This document shows positions 5,338-8,921 of a stretch of 8,921 nucleotides of DNA, piece after piece. The stretch's first letter is position 1, and each line of letters starts with the position of its first letter. The position numbers were made by a program, and so were the translations under genes. The notes beneath the pieces are model-generated. The model was not told the DNA's origin. It saw nothing but the letters and a program-made list of their open reading frames with translations, and did not search any database. This DNA comes from SZUA-430 sp964647355. Its GTDB lineage: Bacteria; Pseudomonadota; Alphaproteobacteria; Micropepsales; Micropepsaceae. The stretch lies in contig CAZYGK010000128.1 of assembly GCA_964647355.1 (NCBI GenBank), positions 1-8,921 of the forward strand, given 5' to 3'.

Positions 5338-7185
5338 ATGTCGAACCATTTGAAACTCAAGATCGGAGAGTTCGTCGCCGACCCGTCGCGCAATCTTCTG
5401 ATCGGCGATGCGGGAGAGTTCGCACTCGAGCCCAAAGTCATGGATGTCCTGCTTGCTCTTGCGACGCAGCCGGGAAACGTTCTCAGCCGCGACGAACTGA
5501 TTGACGCAGTGTGGAAGGCCGAATTCGGCGCCGACGAGCGGCTAACGCGAGCCATTTCGCTGCTGCGAAAGGCGTTTGGGGATGACCGCGGAGCCGCGCG
5601 CTACATCGAGACCGTACCGAAGCGCGGCTATAGGCTTGCGGTTACCGTTCACCCGTGGGCCGAGACCGCGGCGTCGCCTGCGGTTACACCGCTCAATGTC
5701 GCCAACCCCGTCCTGATCGTCCTGCCGTTCGACAATATGTCAACTGACCCCGAGATGCAGTTCTTCTCCGACGGCATCAGCGAGGAGATCATTCAGCGTC
5801 TGTCGCGCGGCGCGAAGTTGAAGGTCATCGGGCGCACATCGAGCTTTCAGTTTCGGGGCGAAAAGAAGGGCGAAGCGGCGCGCACGCTGAAATGCAGCCA
5901 CCTACTCGACGGCTCGGTACGCCGGTCGGGCGCGCGCGTGCGGATCGCGGCCCATCTCGTTGAAGCGGCGTCGCACACCACGCTCTGGTCCGACCACTAC
6001 GACCGCGGCCTTGAGGATACGTTCGCCGTGCAGGACGAGATTTCCGAAGCGATCGCCAGCGCGCTGCACCAAACGTTCACGAGCTTCTCGACCAAGGCGA
6101 TCGATCCGGCGACGTACGATCTTTATTTGCAGAGCAGCGTCAAACTGTACGCACCGCAAGAGTTGCACGCGAGCATCAAGTTGCTAGAGGCCGCGACCCA
6201 GCGCGCGCCCAACTTCGCGGAAGCTTGGGGGCGGCTTGCCTACGTCCGCATGTGGGCACGCTTTTTTCAGCCGTTCGCCGAACGCGCCGCGTTCACCGCC
6301 TTGGTGGCAAGCGAGGCGGAACGGGCTTTGGCGCTCGACCCGCAAAACCTCGATGCCCTGAACGCTCAATACTTCAACCTGCCGCCGTTCGGCAGTTTCA
6401 TTGCGTCGGACGCCGCGATGCAACGCGTGAGCCGGGTGCCGGGCCGCGGCGAGGGCAAGGTCTATATCGCCTACCATGCGCGCACGATCGGACGGATCCG
6501 CGAGTTCGCCGCCTTTACCGAGGAGACTTTCGCGTCGGATCCGCTCAACCCGATGATGATGATGATGACCTCGACGGCCCGCCTGGCCAATGGCCAGTTG
6601 GCCGAGGCGATCACGCTTCTCGAAGAGCTTGTGGCACGCGTACCGGGCATGATGTATCCCGTCGCCAGTCTGCTGCGCGCCTTCGCCCAGCTGAACGATT
6701 GGGCGGCGGTGGACAGGCTGCTCGCACCGGCGGCGAACATGGCGGGACGCGAGTTCGAGGACGGTCTGAACTTCGTTCGCGCCAAGCGCAATCCGACGGC
6801 GGAAAACATCGGCACGATTCGCGATGCGCTTGAAGCATATGTGGCAAAGACCGGCTCGGTGGATGTCACGCGGCTCGTTTATGCGGCGCACCTTGGCCTC
6901 ACCGACGACGTTTATCGCATCGTCGAAGGCGCCCACCTGGGACCCAAGGGCACCGCCGACGACGTGGTCGGTCCCGACGCCTACCGCACCGGCATGCTGT
7001 TCTGGAAAGGGATGCCGGAGATACGCAACGATCCGCGCTTCGTGCAGCTCTGCGCACGCCTTGGCCTCGTCGAGTTCTGGCTCGCGACGCAGAAATGGCC
7101 CGATTGCGTGGACGAGGTGCCTTACGACTTCAAGGCCGTGTGCGAAAAGGCGCGGAAAATTCCGAAGGAACCCTTCACGTTCTGA
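5338..7185 (+). CDS. Winged-helix transcriptional regulator with TolB-like domain and TPR-like C-terminus (615 aa)
   Basis: Probable DNA-binding one-component regulator. Residues about 5-103 are a Trans_reg_C (OmpR/CadC-type) winged helix: LEPKVMDVLLAL, NVLSRDELIDAVW, the recognition-helix region RLTRAISLLRKAFGD, and the wing YIETVPKRGYRL. Residues about 123-245 match the TolB N-terminal-like/FlgO-like module found in such proteins (VLPFDNMSTDPEMQFFSDGI, LLDGSVRRSGARVRI, LWSDHYDR). Residues about 255-515 are helical, TPR-like (NFAEAWGRLAY, ALALDPQNLDALNA). The C-terminus has the family's usual DPRFVQLCARLGLVEFW. No transmembrane segment separates the winged helix from the rest, so it is predicted cytosolic, unlike CadC/ToxR. 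Five consecutive Met (406-410) come from an ATG run. It is transcribed divergently from the secreted-protein genes, its probable targets, and ends 36 bp before the truncated fhs copy. The ATG at 5338 has only a weak Shine-Dalgarno. Confidence 0.9.
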   Translation: MSNHLKLKIGEFVADPSRNLLIGDAGEFALEPKVMDVLLALATQPGNVLSRDELIDAVWKAEFGADERLTRAISLLRKAFGDDRGAARYIETVPKRGYRLAVTVHPWAETAASPAVTPLNVANPVLIVLPFDNMSTDPEMQFFSDGISEEIIQRLSRGAKLKVIGRTSSFQFRGEKKGEAARTLKCSHLLDGSVRRSGARVRIAAHLVEAASHTTLWSDHYDRGLEDTFAVQDEISEAIASALHQTFTSFSTKAIDPATYDLYLQSSVKLYAPQELHASIKLLEAATQRAPNFAEAWGRLAYVRMWARFFQPFAERAAFTALVASEAERALALDPQNLDALNAQYFNLPPFGSFIASDAAMQRVSRVPGRGEGKVYIAYHARTIGRIREFAAFTEETFASDPLNPMMMMMTSTARLANGQLAEAITLLEELVARVPGMMYPVASLLRAFAQLNDWAAVDRLLAPAANMAGREFEDGLNFVRAKRNPTAENIGTIRDALEAYVAKTGSVDVTRLVYAAHLGLTDDVYRIVEGAHLGPKGTADDVVGPDAYRTGMLFWKGMPEIRNDPRFVQLCARLGLVEFWLATQKWPDCVDEVPYDFKAVCEKARKIPKEPFTF

Positions 7186-7221
7186 GACATGCGTCCAAAC
7201 CCAGACGTGTCTCTGGCCGCA

Positions 7222-7588
7222 CCCGCTCTATCCGGACGACATGCCACTTTGGGAAAAGACCGAAGCGATCGCGACGAAGCTCTACGGGGCAAGCGAGATC
7301 GTCGCCGATACGAACGTGCGCCAGCGCTTCCGCGAGTTGCAGACAGGCGGCTTCGGGCATCTGCCGATCTGCATGGCCAAGACGCAGTACTCGTTCTCGA
7401 CCGATCCGCTGCTCAAAGGGGCGCCGTCCGGCCACGTGGTCGCGATCCGCGAGGTGCGGCTCTCGGCCGGGGCGGAGTTCCTCGTCGTCATCACCGGCGA
7501 CATCATGACGATGCCGGGCCTGCCGAAGACGCCCTCGGCAAACACGATCCGCATGAACGAAGCCGGCGAGGTGGAGGGGCTGTTCTAG
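7222..7588 (+). pseudogene. fhs: Truncated second copy of the fhs 3' end
   Basis: This is a 367-bp fragment equivalent to the last 121 residues of formate-tetrahydrofolate ligase, from PLYPDDMPLWEK to the normal stop. It lacks the whole ATP- and folate-site core. The frame is open but has no start or ribosome-binding site of its own; the first internal ATG (7241) lacks a Shine-Dalgarno. Compared with the complete copy there are ten base differences and no gaps, and only one changes an amino acid (Thr to Ala in TETIATK/TEAIATK). The differences sit at the two ends; 7292-7560 is identical to 708-976. It starts abruptly 37 bp after the regulator's stop, marking the right edge of the inserted block. 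An expressed protein is unlikely. Confidence 0.93.
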
Positions 7589-7703
7589 GCGGCTTGCTGC
7601 AGCGCACAGTGTTCGGCGTCACAGCCGAGGCCGGAGACGGCCGGGGTTCATGTGTGGTTCAGTGTCGAGGTTCGAGGCTCGTTCGAACACGCTCGAGGAG
7701 GCC
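7222..7703 (+). repeat. Right direct repeat: fhs 3' end plus spacer up to the LprI-like gene
   Basis: Partner of 638-1117, same orientation. The repeat period is about 6.58 kb, and the DNA between the copies is about 6.1 kb. In this copy the final GAGGAGG (7695-7701) is the working ribosome-binding site of the gene at 7708. This makes it the copy that keeps the probable ancestral junction with the downstream chromosome. Confidence 0.95.
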
Positions 7704-7707
7704 ACTC

Positions 7708-8199
7708 ATGACGGTTCGCCGGTTGCTCGCCATCGCGTTGTCGTTCGCCGCGCTCGCATCGGCTGCCACTGCCGGCGGCAAGCTTCCGCCGCCGCTGCCG
7801 CAGGACGTTCGGGCGGTGCAAGCGTGTCTGGGTTCGCGCCAGGCGATGCAGCAGGCTGCCTGCATCGGCACCGTCGCCGACGCGTGTCTCAAGACCGCCG
7901 ACAGCCAGCAACGCATGACGCAGTGCATGGTGCGCGAGCATGCGGTGTGGGACCTGTTCCTGAACAACGACTATCCCGAAGTGATAAAGGGCCTCGCGCC
8001 CGCAGCGCAACGCGAGCTGCTTGCGGTCGAGCGGCAGTTCGTTGCGAACACCGAACGGCGCTGTGCCTTCATCCGCACCGCCATGGGCTTTTCGTCGTAC
8101 GTCCAGGTCGTCGAGATCGAAGAGTGCTGGATGCACGCGACCGCCGTGCAGTGGCTCTGGCTGCGCGACTTCCTGCCGGAGCGCGAGAAGCAGCGCTAA
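7708..8199 (+). CDS. Secreted LprI/DUF1311-like protein (163 aa)
   Basis: The start at 7708 is supported by GAGGAGG six nucleotides upstream and by a signal peptide beginning there (MTVRRLLAIALSFAALASAATAG); the frame is open further upstream only because it crosses the fhs fragment. The mature part has six cysteines (40, 52, 60, 73, 119, 140). The segment C-x2-REHAVWDLFLNNDYPEVIKGL followed by a helical stretch to ERRCAFI fits the lysozyme-inhibitor LprI N-terminal/DUF1311 pattern (Cys-Glu-Trp-Asp, LN-x2-Y, then a second Cys). Members are periplasmic or surface-attached, and some inhibit lysozyme; that activity is not established here. It probably followed fhs directly before the block arrived. 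Family membership is moderately sure because the match is to a degenerate pattern. Confidence 0.8.
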   Translation: MTVRRLLAIALSFAALASAATAGGKLPPPLPQDVRAVQACLGSRQAMQQAACIGTVADACLKTADSQQRMTQCMVREHAVWDLFLNNDYPEVIKGLAPAAQRELLAVERQFVANTERRCAFIRTAMGFSSYVQVVEIEECWMHATAVQWLWLRDFLPEREKQR

Positions 8200-8210
8200 G
8201 GCGAGGCGGC

Positions 8211-8309
8211 ACGCATCGCTGAGCCGGTTGAGGGCACACATGCCCCCAACTTGATGGCGAGATTTCGCCTCCTGACGGCACAAAGCCCGGCAAAACCCGA
8301 GCGATGCGT
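8211..8309. other. Intergenic nested inverted repeats (possible structured leader)
   Basis: A perfect 10-bp inverted repeat, ACGCATCGCT (8211-8220) and AGCGATGCGT (8300-8309), encloses two small perfect hairpins: GGGCA-CACA-TGCCC (8232-8245) and GGCGA-GATT-TCGCC (8256-8269). As RNA this could form a multi-branched fold closed by the 10-bp stem. It lies 12 bp after the LprI-like stop and 86 bp before the outer-membrane protein start. There is no T-run, so a simple intrinsic terminator is not indicated. A leader structure, small RNA or REP-like element are all possible. Confidence 0.4.
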
Positions 8310-8394
8310 CTACAAAATGGCGGGCTTGTTGTGGGCAGGTCACATCCAGTCAGGGGCGCAATGCACATACTGCCGCGAAGCAAGGCAGATTCTC

Positions 8395-8921
8395 ATGAGA
8401 CCTCAAATTCCCGCCGCTCTGTTGGCCCTCGCCCTGACGAGCGCGTCTGCCAATGCAGCCGATTACTGGTCCGGCTGGTACGCCGGTTTGAGCGGCGGAT
8501 ATTTGTATTCGGCCAGTAATGCGATCAACACCGAGGGCACGCCCGCAGCCTGCAACCCGGTGGCAGGGCCAGGCTGCACCGCGAGCCCGAACTTTGCGGA
8601 GCTCTTCGCGATCGGGGCTACGGGCTCCGCGCCCAGCGAATTCGATGGAATCACGTTCGGCGGCCAGCTTGGCTACAACTCGCTCATCTCGAACTGGATG
8701 TGGGGGCTCGAGGCCGACATCTCGCTCGCGACCAGTACGGAGGTGAGCGGCACCTACACCGTCGTCACGCCCGCACCCGGCTTTCCGGCGAACCCGGTCA
8801 CGACCACCTACACAGCGACGCGCGCGCTCGACTATATCGGCACGCTGCGCGCGCGGATTGGCGTGCTGCTCTCCACGCAGACGCTGGGCTACGTCACCGG
8901 CGGGTTCGCGTTCGGCGGCGC
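8395..8921 (+). CDS. Outer-membrane beta-barrel protein, porin-like (Omp25/Omp31 type), N-terminal 175 residues
   Basis: The gene runs off the right edge. The ATG at 8395 is preceded by a modest AAGGCAG. A signal peptide (PAALLALALTSASANA) is cut before ADYWSGWYAG. The mature start WSGWYAGLSGGY is the hallmark of the small OmpA-like/Omp25 barrels of alphaproteobacteria. Alternating strands follow: FGGQLGYNSLISNWMWGLEADISL, then a Thr/Pro-rich loop (VVTPAPGFPANPVTTTYT), then the next hairpin, LDYIGTLRARIGVLLSTQTLGYVTGGFAFGG, which is typical of the family. A loop with two cysteines (CNPVAGPGC) near residues 52-60 could be disulfide-bonded. It is predicted to sit in the outer membrane as a structural or passive-diffusion barrel. 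The family call is firm; the exact member is not. Confidence 0.9.
   Translation, partial: MRPQIPAALLALALTSASANAADYWSGWYAGLSGGYLYSASNAINTEGTPAACNPVAGPGCTASPNFAELFAIGATGSAPSEFDGITFGGQLGYNSLISNWMWGLEADISLATSTEVSGTYTVVTPAPGFPANPVTTTYTATRALDYIGTLRARIGVLLSTQTLGYVTGGFAFGG

Noticed and set aside
5178..5555. Longer N-terminus for the 97-aa exported protein, starting inside the regulator
   Set aside because: It would bury the signal peptide, ignore the strong GGAGGTG site and run antisense through the winged-helix domain.
7201..7216. Hairpin CCAGA/TCTGG after the regulator as an intrinsic terminator
   Set aside because: Only a 5-bp stem and no following T-run.
6824..7588. Frame joining an alternative reading of the regulator to the fhs fragment as one protein
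   Set aside because: The first half is out of frame with the well-supported regulator; the fusion arises only because no stop happens to intervene.
7189..7707. Longer N-terminus for the LprI-like protein running through the fhs fragment
   Set aside because: Arg-rich out-of-frame translation of fhs; the internal start at 7708 has a Shine-Dalgarno and a signal peptide.
1..8921. tRNA or rRNA gene, or an integrase-type attachment site, at the block borders
   Set aside because: No tRNA-like or rRNA-like sequence seen; borders lie in fhs and no recombinase gene is present in the block.

Overview
The window looks like a high-GC alphaproteobacterial chromosome, probably Hyphomicrobiales/Rhizobiales. 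This is inferred from an fhs gene, a porin-like outer-membrane beta-barrel of the Omp25/Omp31 style, and a soluble winged-helix/TolB-like/TPR regulator of a type common in that order. No RNA gene or marker protein fixes the taxon.

Layout. (1) 1-1004: the last 333 codons of formate-tetrahydrofolate ligase (fhs), forward. (2) 1118-7221: an inserted block of about 6.1 kb. It carries a reverse-strand series of secreted proteins: a 97-residue exported protein overlapping (ATGA) an 887-residue three-part protein, then a 115-residue four-cysteine protein, a possible 50-residue ORF, and a 128-residue six-cysteine protein with a poly-proline tail. A 615-residue cytosolic winged-helix regulator is transcribed divergently from the 97-residue gene. 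(3) 7222-7588: a second, 5'-truncated copy of the fhs 3' end. (4) 7708-8199: a secreted LprI/DUF1311-like protein. (5) 8200-8394: an intergenic stretch with nested inverted repeats. (6) 8395-end: the start of an outer-membrane beta-barrel protein.

The central observation is that the block is bracketed by direct repeats of about 480 bp (638-1117 and 7222-7703). These hold the last 367 bp of fhs plus the downstream spacer up to the Shine-Dalgarno of the LprI-like gene. The likely ancestral order was fhs, spacer, LprI-like gene, OMP gene, with the block entering by a recombination that left a homologous arm at each end. A 269-bp tract inside the repeats is identical while the edges differ, mostly synonymously, which suggests recombination or gene conversion between copies that diverged as working genes.

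A possible functional model: the regulator controls a secreted set whose main product joins a Het-C/VWA7-type zinc-hydrolase-like head, a C2-like calcium/membrane module and a seven-bladed lectin-like propeller. Related arrays with 11-bp phasing, CCTGAKG / TCGGAG / CCTGMGG, lie upstream of the 97-residue gene and of the 115-residue gene. They are good candidates for a shared operator of this regulator. The biological role (attack on other cells, host interaction or envelope work) cannot be read from the sequence.
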